The notes: generated by a model from the letters alone, not told the origin. Counted from the stretch's first letter, positions 7,914-16,296 are shown. The stretch: DNA of 37,175 bases from Anaerolineae bacterium (GCA_016783145.1 JADHXD010000037.1:1-37175), one strand, 5' to 3'. Made by a program: numbers and translations.

Positions 7914-9623
7914 TCAGTTCAGGTCGATCGTCGCTCCCTTGATCACCGCCCGCCCCGTGGCTTCCAGGTTCATATCGGTGCCCGCCCGGATCGAGATCGC
8001 CCGGTCCGCTTCGATGGTGAGATCGCCCTTGGCGCTCAGGGTGACCGAGCCGTCCGAGTCATCCAGCTTGAGGACGTTCCCGTCCCTGGTTTTCACCTGA
8101 ATCACGGTGTTTTCGTCGTCCAGCACGAGGGAATGTCCGCCTGCCGTCTCCAGGCGCACCTTTGCATCGCTGCCGTCCACAAAGGTCAGGGCGTGGCCGC
8201 TTCGCGTTTTAAAGACACGGGTCCACACCTTGCCGTCCTTGACCGCCTCTGAAACGGGCACCGCTGGCGCGTCCACGCCGTTCCACAAGCCGCTCAACAC
8301 GACAGGGCGGTTGACGTCGCCGTGCTCAAAGGCGACCAGCACCTCGTCGTTCACCTCCGGCAGGCAGAAAAAGCCGCGCTTATCCCCGGCACCCGCGCCG
8401 ACCACCCGCGCCCAGTCGGTTTCCACGTCGTTCGACAGCCACGGATACTTGAGCTTGACCCTTCCCTGGTCCTTGTCATCCTTGTTGTTGGTCACGATGG
8501 CCGTGACGACACCTCCCCAACGTGCGGGGGTCTCTTCAGGCTCAGGGACCAGCAAGTGATAGAGCGTGGCCGGCCTGCTTCCGTGCACGGAGAACTCTGT
8601 CGTATAGTCTCCGTCCGCGCTGTAGATGTGCGTGGCTGACGTGACAAAGTACTTGCCGCTGAGCTTCTGTCCCAGGGAAGTGATCTCGATCGTCTTGCCA
8701 GCCATAAGCTCCGGCGTGCCGTTACAGATCCCTTCGGCCTCGATAAAGCCACCGGTGGCCTTGTCGTACAGAGCTTGGGCCACGGCGTCTGCCTCGGCCT
8801 GGCTGGTCACTGGCTGGTTGACCACGATCCGCCGCCCATTCCCAAAGGCGCTGGAAGCCAGGTCCGCGCCAGATCGTGACTCGCCGATCTCTGGACTGGC
8901 CCGGCTGCGCGTGGCGCTGCCTGTGATCTCGGTCTTGGTCTTGGGATCCCATCCCTTGACGACCACCTCGTCGACCTGTTCTGCCAGCGTCAACCGGGGG
9001 CGAAAGACCTTGAGCTGATCGCCCCACTCTAGCCGGAGGGGCGTGCCGGCCGTCTCTCTCTGCGGTCTCTTAAAGTAGAGCGTGCGGTCGCGGGCATAGA
9101 CCACGTACCCGATGCGCTTGGCCCGCGCCCGCAGAAACGCCATGTGAGTCTGGTTGTCCTGGAGAACGTGGTCATAGCTCTGTGGTGTCGGATCCACGTC
9201 CGTGCGAAGGCCCGCACTCTGCGCAATGCGGGTGGCCAGATCGCTGTCTGTCACCTGGGTAAAGGCCTGGCTGTGGGTGCCCCGGTGCAGCCGGTGAGAG
9301 CGATCGTAGCCCCGGATGGTAAGCGTCGCCTGCGTGCCCTCGGCGAAATCGGGCTCCAGGGCAGTGATCTCGCCGCTGATCAGCTTGGTCCCCGCCCCGC
9401 CCTCCTCGCCCTTGACGCCGATCTCGACGGCAGCGCCCAGCTCGAAAGGTCCCCTATCCAGGCACTCAAGCCGCTCGTCGTGAACCCGGATCACAAACAT
9501 ATCCGGCAGGTGTAGGTTGCTGTCCACGACGACGCGAGTGAGATCGTCCAGGATCCCGGGGTCCAGGTCGGTGCCGCTGACGCGTATGAAAATGTGGCTG
9601 ATCAGTCTCTGTTGCTGTGGCAT
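7914..9623 (-). CDS. VgrG-like spike protein (Afp8-like; gp27/gp5 fusion)
   Basis: 569 residues. The N-terminal part (about 1-360) resembles phage late control D/gp27, forming the hub that joins tube to spike (for example the segment GTHSQAFTQVTDSDLATRIA). Residues about 375-450 form the gp5 OB-fold (GRVKLKYPWLSND, then WARVV and GFFCLPEVNDEVLVAFEHGD). The C-terminal approximately 80 residues are repeats of short strands (GSVTLSAKGDLTIEADRAIS) of the needle beta-helix. No extra effector domain is fused. GGAGAT sits just before the ATG. It functions as the trimeric central spike on which the PAAR tip sits. Confidence 0.93.
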   Translation of the reverse strand: MPQQQRLISHIFIRVSGTDLDPGILDDLTRVVVDSNLHLPDMFVIRVHDERLECLDRGPFELGAAVEIGVKGEEGGAGTKLISGEITALEPDFAEGTQATLTIRGYDRSHRLHRGTHSQAFTQVTDSDLATRIAQSAGLRTDVDPTPQSYDHVLQDNQTHMAFLRARAKRIGYVVYARDRTLYFKRPQRETAGTPLRLEWGDQLKVFRPRLTLAEQVDEVVVKGWDPKTKTEITGSATRSRASPEIGESRSGADLASSAFGNGRRIVVNQPVTSQAEADAVAQALYDKATGGFIEAEGICNGTPELMAGKTIEITSLGQKLSGKYFVTSATHIYSADGDYTTEFSVHGSRPATLYHLLVPEPEETPARWGGVVTAIVTNNKDDKDQGRVKLKYPWLSNDVETDWARVVGAGAGDKRGFFCLPEVNDEVLVAFEHGDVNRPVVLSGLWNGVDAPAVPVSEAVKDGKVWTRVFKTRSGHALTFVDGSDAKVRLETAGGHSLVLDDENTVIQVKTRDGNVLKLDDSDGSVTLSAKGDLTIEADRAISIRAGTDMNLEATGRAVIKGATIDLN

Positions 9624-9657
9624 ATCTCCACTCTACTGCCTGTATTCGCGCGAGCGA

Positions 9658-10317
9658 TCAGATCAGGGGCGGAATGGTCAATTGCTGGCCAGGACGGAGG
9701 CGCAGCGGATGGACGAGCCCGTTGGCCTCGGCGATCCGCCGCCACTCGGCAGCGTCGTCATACTCTTGATAGGCGATCAGGTCAATGCGCTCGCCCGATT
9801 GAACGACGCGGGTCTTGTGAGCGTCCCCCCCGCCCGAGGTCGGGTTCTGGCGCGGGTAGTCTCCCTCGTCGACCAGTTGCTCCAGCGTGATGTCCACTGT
9901 CGTCCGCACTGGCGTGCCATCCTTGAGGAACAAGGTGTATTTCTGCGTCATATTGGTGATCACGGCGCTGAAATCCAGTCCTCCCCACTGGAACGAGACG
10001 GCGGGCGGCTCGCTCTTGTTGGAGCGCGGATTGGTCTTGTCGGCGTTCACCATCATCATCTCCCACAGGGGGTCCGTATGCTCGCGGACATCCACGCCCT
10101 CGGCGTAGGTGTCGAAAAAGAGCTGCAGCTTGAGCGTCTGCGAACCGCCTTGTGAGAACTTGAGCCGGGGCACATTCTTGCCCTTGGTCTCGCCCCGTTC
10201 CCACCGGTTCTGCTTGGTCAGCGTGTACTCGTTCGGGTTAAACATGCAGCGCACGGTGTCCCCTGTATCCTGGTTGACGATGAGGGCCGGTTCCAGGCCC
10301 CCTCGGGTTGTGGACAT
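9658..10317 (-). CDS. LysM-containing tube/baseplate adaptor (Afp7-like CIS tube protein)
   Basis: 219 residues from the chosen ATG at 10317, which has a strong AGGAGG four bases upstream; an in-frame start 31 codons earlier would lie in the upstream coding boundary and has no such site. The N-terminal region (PALIVNQDTGDTVRCMFNP, then LKLQLFFDTYAEGVDVR) is the conserved opening of the CIS tube/gp53-like family. The C-terminal 50 residues are a LysM module (TRVVQSGERIDLIAYQEY through LRPGQQLTIPP). In Afp/PVC particles this protein links inner tube to hub. The LysM is structural here; peptidoglycan binding is possible but not shown. Confidence 0.92.
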   Translation of the reverse strand: MSTTRGGLEPALIVNQDTGDTVRCMFNPNEYTLTKQNRWERGETKGKNVPRLKFSQGGSQTLKLQLFFDTYAEGVDVREHTDPLWEMMMVNADKTNPRSNKSEPPAVSFQWGGLDFSAVITNMTQKYTLFLKDGTPVRTTVDITLEQLVDEGDYPRQNPTSGGGDAHKTRVVQSGERIDLIAYQEYDDAAEWRRIAEANGLVHPLRLRPGQQLTIPPLI

Positions 10318-10357
10318 AGATCCTCCTGGTGGGTGGCTCAGCGACTGTGGTTTGCGT

Positions 10358-12700
10358 TCACAGCCGTCCTCGATCGCGTTCGCGCTCGACCGCCAACCGG
10401 CGGCGGACAATGCGATAGACCTCGCGAGCCAGTGACTCGAGGTCTTGCCCTGCTTGCGGGCTCCCTGCCCCCTCTGCCGGGGCGGGGGGGGCAGCCTGCT
10501 CCGGAGCCGCTTCCGCAGTCTGCACGATGGCGCCCTCCATCGTCGGCTGCAGCAAGCGCCGCAGGTCCTGCGAGCTGCGAACCGTGCGCTGGACGGTGGT
10601 CGTCCCCGCGGCCAAGGGTGCGATCTCGCCTCCGATCGCGCCCCTTGCCGCGGGCAGCGCCTCAGTCACCCCACCGCTGGCCCTCGAACCGGCGGATGCT
10701 CCCCCCCGTGCGGGACGGCGCAAGGGCAGCGCTCGCGCGGGCGGCTCTACTGCCCGGTGTACCTCGGGATGACGTGGGCCAGTGGCCTGTCGGGAGATCG
10801 TGCGCGCCTGGGATGCCGCCGGTGTCCACTGCGGGCGGGTCCGTGGGGATGGCGGCTGCTCCTCCCGGGGCATCGCTGCCGGCGCGACCGCCCGGACGAC
10901 GGGCTCCGCGGAGGGCGTCTCAGGCCGCTGAGGAGCGCTGGCGGGTGGCTCGGGTTTCCGGCGCGTGCGTCGGCGCATCGGCAAGAGCTTCCGCAGCCCC
11001 TCCAGGCGCGCGGAGAGGGGACGTGTTGGCTCCTGGCTTCCGGCATCTGGCATCGCTCCGGGGCCCGCTGGGGCCGGACGGGCGGTCTCTCCATCTGAGG
11101 CCGCCGGCCTGTCCGTGCGCTGCTGGCGCGTCCGGGCCGGCTCACTGGCTGTGGAGCGTCGCTCACCCGTGAAACGGCGCTGAGCGACCGGCCCCACTGC
11201 GGGTGCCTCCCCCGTAGGTTCGGGGGGCACCGGCGCACGCGTCGGTGGGACCGCTGGCCCTTGCCTCTCAGGCGGTGCTGCTCCTGGGTACGGGCCTGCA
11301 CCTTCCGCTCCCAGCCGAGTCTCCCCAGGCTCCCCTGCGGGCAGGGGCGGCTCACTCGCCGGCATAGGCGCAACGATCGGTTCGATGGCCGGTCCCCCGG
11401 CTTTCACCCGCTCCACAACCGGTGCGGCAGGCAGTTCAGCATCCAGGCCGCCGGCTGAACCCGGGGTCTCTCCCTGGTCCGGGAGTCCGAGGCGATCCTC
11501 TCCCGCTGACACCGGCGATGGTGGCTCCGCCTGCCGGCGGACGACGGAGGGCGAGGTGCGCGGCGCCATATCCGGAGTCCCTTCTGCAGCGACACCGCCG
11601 TGCGGAGCAGGCGGCTGGCCCGATGGTGTGGGCAGACCGGCTTGAGCCGGACCGCCGCCCACCTCTCGTTCCACGTCCGCAGCGCCCGGCGGAGACGAAG
11701 GATCGCCAGGGATCGGACTGGGCGAACGGTGCACCGCTGCCGGTGTCATCGACGCACTCTCCGACGGTGGAGGCCCGCCCTCTCGCTCCCCCGGCTCCGC
11801 CTGGGTAGGGGTGGTACGCCCGGCCTGGCCTGGCTGGGTGTCCCCCAAAGGTCGATCCGGCGGGCCGGGCCCCTCGGGCATCGAATCCTCGCTGCGCTCG
11901 ACAGGTGCAGCAGGCACCGATCTCTCACGCGGCGTCGTTTGCCTGCCTGAGGTTCCGCTGGTCTCGTCTGGGACCACCTGCGCTGCCGCGCGTGGGCCTC
12001 GTGACGGCTCTGCCGGCCTCGGAGGGATGCCTTCTTCCAGGATAGCTCGCCGGCGCGCCTGGGTCGGAGGCTGTCCGGAGGGCGAACGGGGAGGTCCGGG
12101 GGGCATCGTTCGCCGCACCCCGCGGGCCATCGTCCGCGGCGCTGCGCGGGGCGCCGGTAAAGGTCGAGGTCCGGTCGGGCTTGCGCGCGGTGGGGATGGT
12201 GCCGCCGGGTGGGTCTCCCTCGGTGGGCCATCCGCAAGCCCTCTCGGGGGCGGCTGCTCGGGCGTCGCTTGCGTACCGCGCAGCGCCCACAAGCTCTCCC
12301 AGGCAGTGTCGCTGGGGCCAGCCTCATCTGCGCTTCCTTCCATTGTAGAGAGCGCTTCTCCCCGCGCATCCACCAGGGGCAGCGGTGACGTCGAGATGCC
12401 GCGCATCCTCCTGGGCATCGCGTAGCGCGACAAGGCCCCGGGGCTGCTTACCGGCAGGCGCTGCCCCTGGCGGGGTGCCCTTTGCCGCACTACCCCAAGC
12501 CGTGCCCGCCCCAAGATCTCTCGAGCGAACCCGGCGTCCAAGGCGTTCTGGGCGTCAGGACCAGACTCCCCCACCGCGCTCGTCCCCGCGCCCCTCGGGT
12601 CCGGGGTCCTGGAGACTGGATCAGCTTGCCCGGCTGGGGGTTCGCGGTCGGCGGATCGACGGTTCCTGAAGCGGAAAACCCGCATGATCCTGCTCAACAT
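10358..12700 (-). CDS. 780-aa Pro/Arg/Glu-rich disordered eCIS protein, unknown function
   Basis: This is not a recognised family. The product is almost wholly low-complexity (Pro, Ala, Gly, Arg, Glu) with many short V-x-R clusters such as VVRRQAE, VAQRRF, VVRAV, VHRAV and TVQRTVR. Only the ends look ordered: a basic amphipathic N-terminus (MLSRIMRVFRFRNRR) and a C-terminal helix LAREVYRIVRRRLAVERER. That C-terminal helix matches the end of the 111-aa protein encoded at 13348-13683 (VADRVYQLMCEDLRLERER), so both likely dock on the same partner. It lies between tube 2 and the LysM adaptor. Possible roles are scaffold, length ruler or cargo adaptor, all inference. Coding is supported by operon position, no overlap with neighbours and a long uninterrupted frame, though high GC weakens that argument. 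Confidence 0.75.
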   Translation of the reverse strand: MLSRIMRVFRFRNRRSADREPPAGQADPVSRTPDPRGAGTSAVGESGPDAQNALDAGFAREILGRARLGVVRQRAPRQGQRLPVSSPGALSRYAMPRRMRGISTSPLPLVDARGEALSTMEGSADEAGPSDTAWESLWALRGTQATPEQPPPRGLADGPPRETHPAAPSPPRASPTGPRPLPAPRAAPRTMARGVRRTMPPGPPRSPSGQPPTQARRRAILEEGIPPRPAEPSRGPRAAAQVVPDETSGTSGRQTTPRERSVPAAPVERSEDSMPEGPGPPDRPLGDTQPGQAGRTTPTQAEPGEREGGPPPSESASMTPAAVHRSPSPIPGDPSSPPGAADVEREVGGGPAQAGLPTPSGQPPAPHGGVAAEGTPDMAPRTSPSVVRRQAEPPSPVSAGEDRLGLPDQGETPGSAGGLDAELPAAPVVERVKAGGPAIEPIVAPMPASEPPLPAGEPGETRLGAEGAGPYPGAAPPERQGPAVPPTRAPVPPEPTGEAPAVGPVAQRRFTGERRSTASEPARTRQQRTDRPAASDGETARPAPAGPGAMPDAGSQEPTRPLSARLEGLRKLLPMRRRTRRKPEPPASAPQRPETPSAEPVVRAVAPAAMPREEQPPSPRTRPQWTPAASQARTISRQATGPRHPEVHRAVEPPARALPLRRPARGGASAGSRASGGVTEALPAARGAIGGEIAPLAAGTTTVQRTVRSSQDLRRLLQPTMEGAIVQTAEAAPEQAAPPAPAEGAGSPQAGQDLESLAREVYRIVRRRLAVERERDRGRL

Positions 12701-12749
12701 CTCGTCATTCCCATCTCAGCGGCAGCGCACAGTGCGCCTGCCCTATCGC

Positions 12750-13184
12750 TCACTCCACATCCATGCTTTGGTAGGAGAGCTCCAGCGTCTCGATAGCCAC
12801 CTGGCTTCGATCGGAGGCAAAGGCGGGTCCCGTCCACTTGCTGGGAAATGCTCTCTCAAAGTTCCAACGCAGCAGTTCTTCCGACATGCTGTCATACATC
12901 ACCACGGAGATCTTGCGTTCGCTCTCGCTGATCTTGCCCTGGGCTACGTCCACGTACCACGCAAGCAGTTCGCTCGAGTTCGCTATGCCCCGCTTGAGGG
13001 TGATCTTCCCGGCCTTGACCTGCCCCGGTATCTGGTGCACCGCGTTGTTGAGGCCGCCCTCCTTTTGCTGGTGTACCTCGACCTCCAGTGAAGGAAGGGT
13101 GCACTCGGTGAACACTGCCTCTGTGATGCCGTCGATCTGGATGGCAAAACGAAACGCAGCGTGGACTGGTGCTCGTTGGGACAC
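12750..13184 (-). CDS. Inner tube protein 2 (T4 gp19-like, Afp5-like)
   Basis: 144 residues. The fold signature FRFAIQIDGITEAVFTECTL, then HQIPGQVKAGKITLKRGI and a WNFERAFPSKW segment, is that of phage tail tube (gp19) proteins. It is related to but clearly divergent from the tube protein at 14256-14696. eCIS typically carry one main tube protein and one or two variants that start the tube at the baseplate; being next to the baseplate genes, this copy is likely the initiator ring. Start is GTG 13184 with AGGAGG five to six bases upstream. About 160 bases without a gene separate it from the preceding 111-aa gene. Confidence 0.93.
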   Translation of the reverse strand: MSQRAPVHAAFRFAIQIDGITEAVFTECTLPSLEVEVHQQKEGGLNNAVHQIPGQVKAGKITLKRGIANSSELLAWYVDVAQGKISESERKISVVMYDSMSEELLRWNFERAFPSKWTGPAFASDRSQVAIETLELSYQSMDVE

Positions 13185-13347
13185 AGCTTCCTCCTACGTT
13201 CTCCTGCATCTAGTAGGGCACGTTTCCCGCAAGGTGCGTTCGAAGATGCTCGACCCCACCGGGGCGGGATGCTACGCGACAGGGCGACGTTCCGCCATAC
13301 GTGCCGATTTTCAGCAGAATCTCCCGTACCGCGCGATGCCGTACTGA

Positions 13348-13683
13348 TTAGCCCTTTCGCTCACGCTCCAGGCGCAGGTCCTCGCACATAAGCTGGTACA
13401 CCCGGTCGGCGACCTGCTGCGGGCTGGGTCCTGTCGAAGCGGGACCTTCGCCCTCCTCCGTGGTCCGATCATCCCCCGGGACATCGTCTTGCACCGCCCG
13501 CCGGATCACCGGGCTGTCGGCGGTGCCGGTCTCGGCCTCTCCAGGCCCCGACCTACCCCGAGGCCGCGCCCACGGAAGCGGAGCCTGGCGGGCGGCCTCG
13601 GTCACCGTGACGGCACGGCGGTGCCGGACATCGTCGGAGAGGGTTCGGCGCCGCTGCCAGCGGGAGATGGATCGATCGCCCAT
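13348..13683 (-). CDS. 111-aa eCIS small protein with C-terminal LERER helix
   Basis: Function not recognised. A basic N-terminal half (SRWQRRRTLSDDVRHRRAV) and an acidic, disordered middle lead to a C-terminal helix PQQVADRVYQLMCEDLRLER. This helix recurs at the end of the 780-aa Pro-rich protein of the same operon. ATG 13683 follows the DUF6760 stop by one base, with GAGGAGG seven bases upstream, so it is translationally coupled. Short proteins ending this way occur beside sheath and tube genes in other eCIS loci to my recollection; that part is from memory, not checked. Confidence 0.75.
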   Translation of the reverse strand: MGDRSISRWQRRRTLSDDVRHRRAVTVTEAARQAPLPWARPRGRSGPGEAETGTADSPVIRRAVQDDVPGDDRTTEEGEGPASTGPSPQQVADRVYQLMCEDLRLERERKG

Positions 13684-13684
13684 C

Positions 13685-13858
13685 TCATGCCTCCTCAGCG
13701 GAGGTCATCTCGTTGAGACGAGTGTTGATCTGGGCGACCTGATCCACCCACTGCTGTCGCTCCGCGTGCTCCATGTGGACGATCTCCTCGTACGGCCAGT
13801 GAAAGTGATAGGCGATGTAAGCTACCTCCTCGAGCAATCTATCGAGGGGGTAGCTTAC
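13685..13858 (-). CDS. DUF6760-like protein without a start codon (predicted -1 frameshift extension)
   Basis: Reading minus from 13858 gives VSYPLDRLLEEVAYIAYHF, then HWPYEEIVHMEHAERQQWV and a short tail ending at TGA 13685-13687. This is the DUF6760 pattern found in eCIS loci, and the xxIAxxFHWPxxEIxxM core also resembles phage P2 gpE'. No ATG, GTG or TTG occurs in this frame ahead of the conserved SYPLDR, nor for about 100 bases upstream; the only internal candidate (TTG 13837) would cut off conserved residues. The frame joins the chaperone-like gene through a -1 shift at a G7 run, giving a predicted 177-aa fusion. It is therefore annotated as the downstream half of a frameshift product. 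Alternatives are initiation at the TTG or at a non-canonical codon. Confidence 0.8.
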   Translation of the reverse strand, partial: VSYPLDRLLEEVAYIAYHFHWPYEEIVHMEHAERQQWVDQVAQINTRLNEMTSAEEA

Positions 13859-13867
13859 GACCCCCCC
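13817..13867 (-). promoter_or_regulatory. Predicted programmed -1 frameshift site with stem-loop
   Basis: Bases 13867-13861 read G GGG GGG in the zero frame of the chaperone-like gene, an ideal X XXY YYZ slippery heptamer. The zero-frame TAA follows at 13857-13855. Two bases after the heptamer a stem-loop begins: arms 13858-13842 (GTAAGCTACCCCCTCGA) and 13833-13817 pair at 16 of 17 positions around an 8-base loop. A -1 slip yields the DUF6760 frame. The 2-base spacer is shorter than the usual 5-9, but partial melting of the stem base by the ribosome would restore it. Confidence 0.75.
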
Positions 13868-14223
13868 AGGGGCACCACCTCTGTCTGGAAGGTGTGCCCG
13901 CAGGAGGGACAGGTCGCCTGGACCACATTCTGTCCACCTTCGTTGATGCGCCGGTAAAAGTCTTGCAGGTAGGCCATGTCCGCAGCGTAGAGGTTCTCCA
14001 CCGTCTTGGTGGTCACGGATGGCAGATCGCCCAGCCGAGTGATGACCCGCGAGAGCAAGATGATGGTCAGGTAAGCTTCGTTGGCCCTGACCCGAGGGTC
14101 GCGCAGCGGAGCGATCTCGTCCATCGCCGTTGCCAGGCGCATCACGCCCACTTTGTGTACGTGACCGCTGCTGTCCACATAGCCTCTGGGCAGCGTGAAC
14201 TCGAACTCGTTCTGAACGGGCAT
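13855..14223 (-). CDS. Tail-assembly-chaperone / T4 baseplate-like protein
   Basis: 122 residues. The N-terminus FEFTLPRGYVDSSGHVHKVG is followed by MRLATAMDEIAPLRDPRVRA and helical segments ending YLQDFYRRINE. This pattern is seen in the T4-baseplate/tail-assembly family of eCIS and myophage loci. The C-terminus adds a CPSCGH half zinc-knuckle and ends LGGS at the slippery site. By position (after sheath and tube, before DUF6760) and by the frameshift layout it corresponds to the G of lambda G/GT or the E of P2 E/E+E'. Those proteins chaperone tube or tape-measure assembly and are not in the final particle. Start ATG 14223 has GGAGG six bases upstream. Family identity is good; the chaperone role is inferred. 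Confidence 0.85.
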   Translation of the reverse strand: MPVQNEFEFTLPRGYVDSSGHVHKVGVMRLATAMDEIAPLRDPRVRANEAYLTIILLSRVITRLGDLPSVTTKTVENLYAADMAYLQDFYRRINEGGQNVVQATCPSCGHTFQTEVVPLGGS

Positions 14224-14255
14224 CTATTTCCTCCGTGCGGAGAGGTGGCGCGGTG

Positions 14256-14696
14256 CTACTTTTCCCGGTACAGCCCTTCGTGGGCGATCACCACCTCTTC
14301 GATGCCGAACTCGTTGCTGTCGGCCTTCATCGAAGGGCCGGACACCTTGAGCGGCCACGCATTCTCAAAGTTCCAGCGAGCAACTTCGCTCAGTTTCTGG
14401 TTAAACATGACGATGGAGCCATTGCGGCGGGCACCGTCCACGTCGCCCCCCACAACCTGGTCTCGCCAGTCCCAGATGTCCATGTTCGAGGTGATGCCCC
14501 GTTTGAGGCTGACGTTCTCCCACTTGAGACGACCGGGGATCTTGTGGACCGACTCGCGGCCCTTTTCATCCACGATTTTGTGCTCGATCATCTCGTGTTC
14601 AGAGCCGATGCCCGAACACTCGGTGAAATAGCCGTTGATCACGCCCTGTACCTCGATGGCGTAATGAAAACCGACAAGCGGATCTCTCTCTGACAT
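14256..14696 (-). CDS. Inner tube protein 1 (T4 gp19-like, Afp1-like)
   Basis: 146 residues. DPLVGFHYAIEVQGVINGYF, then ECSGIGSEHEMIEHK, KIPGRLKWENVSLKRGI and WNFENAWPLKVSGP are hallmark stretches of gp19-type tail tube proteins. It polymerises as stacked hexamers to form the lumen through which cargo travels. It directly follows the sheath gene, which marks it as the major tube subunit. GGAGG lies six bases before ATG 14696. Confidence 0.95.
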   Translation of the reverse strand: MSERDPLVGFHYAIEVQGVINGYFTECSGIGSEHEMIEHKIVDEKGRESVHKIPGRLKWENVSLKRGITSNMDIWDWRDQVVGGDVDGARRNGSIVMFNQKLSEVARWNFENAWPLKVSGPSMKADSNEFGIEEVVIAHEGLYREK

Positions 14697-14745
14697 GTCT
14701 ATCCTCCCAAGTCAGGTGCATGTTTGCGGCAGTCCGCATCCACCA

Positions 14746-16296
14746 CTATTCAGCAGCGCCGCCAGCCCATTGGCTAATGCGAAAGATGACAAACTCGGCC
14801 GGCTTGACGGGCGCGATGCCGATCTCGATGATAAGCTGGCCCAGATCGCGCGTCTCCTGAGGGTTGGTCTCCTCGTCACACTTGACAAAGAAGGCCTGCT
14901 CCGGCGTGGCACCAAAGAGCGCGCCGCTGCGCCAGATGACATTGAGAAAGGCGCGCACATCTCGGCGCACCCGTGCCCACAGGTCTGGATCGTTGGGCTC
15001 AAAGACGACCCACTGCGTGCCCTGCTCGATCGACTCCTCGACCATGTTGAACAGGCGGCGGACGTTGATGTAGCGCCACGCGGGATCGCTGGACAGGGTG
15101 CGCGCCCCCCACACGCGGAGGCCCCGACCCGGAAAGCTGCGAATGCAGTTGACGCCCAGCGGGTTGAGCACGTCTTGTTCACCTTTGGTCACCTGGACAG
15201 CCAGGCCGTTCGCCCCACGTACCACTTCGTTGGCTGGCGCTTTGTGGACGCCCCTCTCGGTGTCGCTGCGGGCATAGATGCCCGCCATGTGCCCCGATGG
15301 CGGGACAAGGCGCATCGATCCACCGCCGTTGCTCATGTCGGCGACCTTGATCCAGGGGTAGTAGAGCGCCGCATACTTGGTGTCATAGTTCGCGGACAGC
15401 CGCCACTGCTGGACCGCCTGCGGGCTGAGTCCCGGCGGCGCGTCGAGAACGGCGAACGCGTACTTGGCCTTCTCACAGAACTCGTACATCGCTCTCTGCA
15501 CGGCCTGCACGCCTTCCAGGTCCAGCTCGCCGCTCTGGTAGCTGCTCATCAGGTCGGGGATGGCGAGCATGGTCACCTCATCCACCGCTTCCAGGCCGCC
15601 GAGGCTGGTACGCTCGGCTGCGTCTCCCTGGTAGTCCGCGACGGTCAGGGAAACGACCTTCATCTCACCGCCGGCCAATGGGTAGCTGCCTGCCTTCGGT
15701 TTCAGGCCGCTCTTGACCACCCGGACAGAGATCAGGGTGGATTTTGCGTTGACGACGGTGGCGACGTTTGTCGCCCCCCTGCCTGTGGTGAGCCCGTCAA
15801 AGGTCTCGGGTGGACCGCTGGGGCCCTGGACGATGAGTGAAAAGGTGTCCTCTTCTCCGTCACGCACCTCGACCTTGATCGCGTTGCCGGTGGGTCCGCC
15901 CTCCTTGGCCTGGATCTCGAGCGCATTGCCCGCTTTCTCATCCCCGGCGGGGAGGAGGGCCGCAGCGGGAGCTGCCAGCTCAGGATCGATGGACCGGCCC
16001 AGTGTCCGGACGCTGGTCACAAAGCACCTGCCGCCACCGTTCTGAAAGTACCCGTAGACGGCATCGGGCAGGTAAGCACCCTCGACAAACCCGCCGAACT
16101 TGTTCACGTACTGGCTCCAGTTGGTCACCAACGAGGCCTTGTTCAGCAGAGAGACGGGCCCGCTGCCGTTCTGTACCTCCTCTGCTTTCTCGGTGAAGCC
16201 GATAAAGGCAGCCACAGCAGTGCCCACGGCCTCGATGGGTCGCGTTCCACGGTCTATCTCTTCGATGTAGACCCCGGGGGAAAGATATTCTGGCAT
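14746..16296 (-). CDS. Contractile tail sheath protein (Afp2-4-like)
   Basis: 516 residues. It opens with YLSPGVYIEEIDRGTRPIEA, the near-universal start of sheath proteins, which forms the N-terminal linker strand. The C-terminal third holds the conserved core (VWGARTLSSDPAWRYINVRR and RSGALFGATPEQAFFVKCDE), ending with the linker strand PAEFVIFRISQWAGG. The middle (about 100-260) is the variable surface domain. Only one sheath gene is present, whereas Afp and PVC carry two to four, so the sheath is a single-subunit type. AGGAG lies seven bases before the ATG. Confidence 0.96.
   Translation of the reverse strand: MPEYLSPGVYIEEIDRGTRPIEAVGTAVAAFIGFTEKAEEVQNGSGPVSLLNKASLVTNWSQYVNKFGGFVEGAYLPDAVYGYFQNGGGRCFVTSVRTLGRSIDPELAAPAAALLPAGDEKAGNALEIQAKEGGPTGNAIKVEVRDGEEDTFSLIVQGPSGPPETFDGLTTGRGATNVATVVNAKSTLISVRVVKSGLKPKAGSYPLAGGEMKVVSLTVADYQGDAAERTSLGGLEAVDEVTMLAIPDLMSSYQSGELDLEGVQAVQRAMYEFCEKAKYAFAVLDAPPGLSPQAVQQWRLSANYDTKYAALYYPWIKVADMSNGGGSMRLVPPSGHMAGIYARSDTERGVHKAPANEVVRGANGLAVQVTKGEQDVLNPLGVNCIRSFPGRGLRVWGARTLSSDPAWRYINVRRLFNMVEESIEQGTQWVVFEPNDPDLWARVRRDVRAFLNVIWRSGALFGATPEQAFFVKCDEETNPQETRDLGQLIIEIGIAPVKPAEFVIFRISQWAGGAAE

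Noticed and set aside
13685-13837. DUF6760 started from TTG 13837 as an ordinary gene
   Set aside because: It would drop the conserved SYPLDR start, and TTG lies inside the stem-loop; kept only as an alternative.
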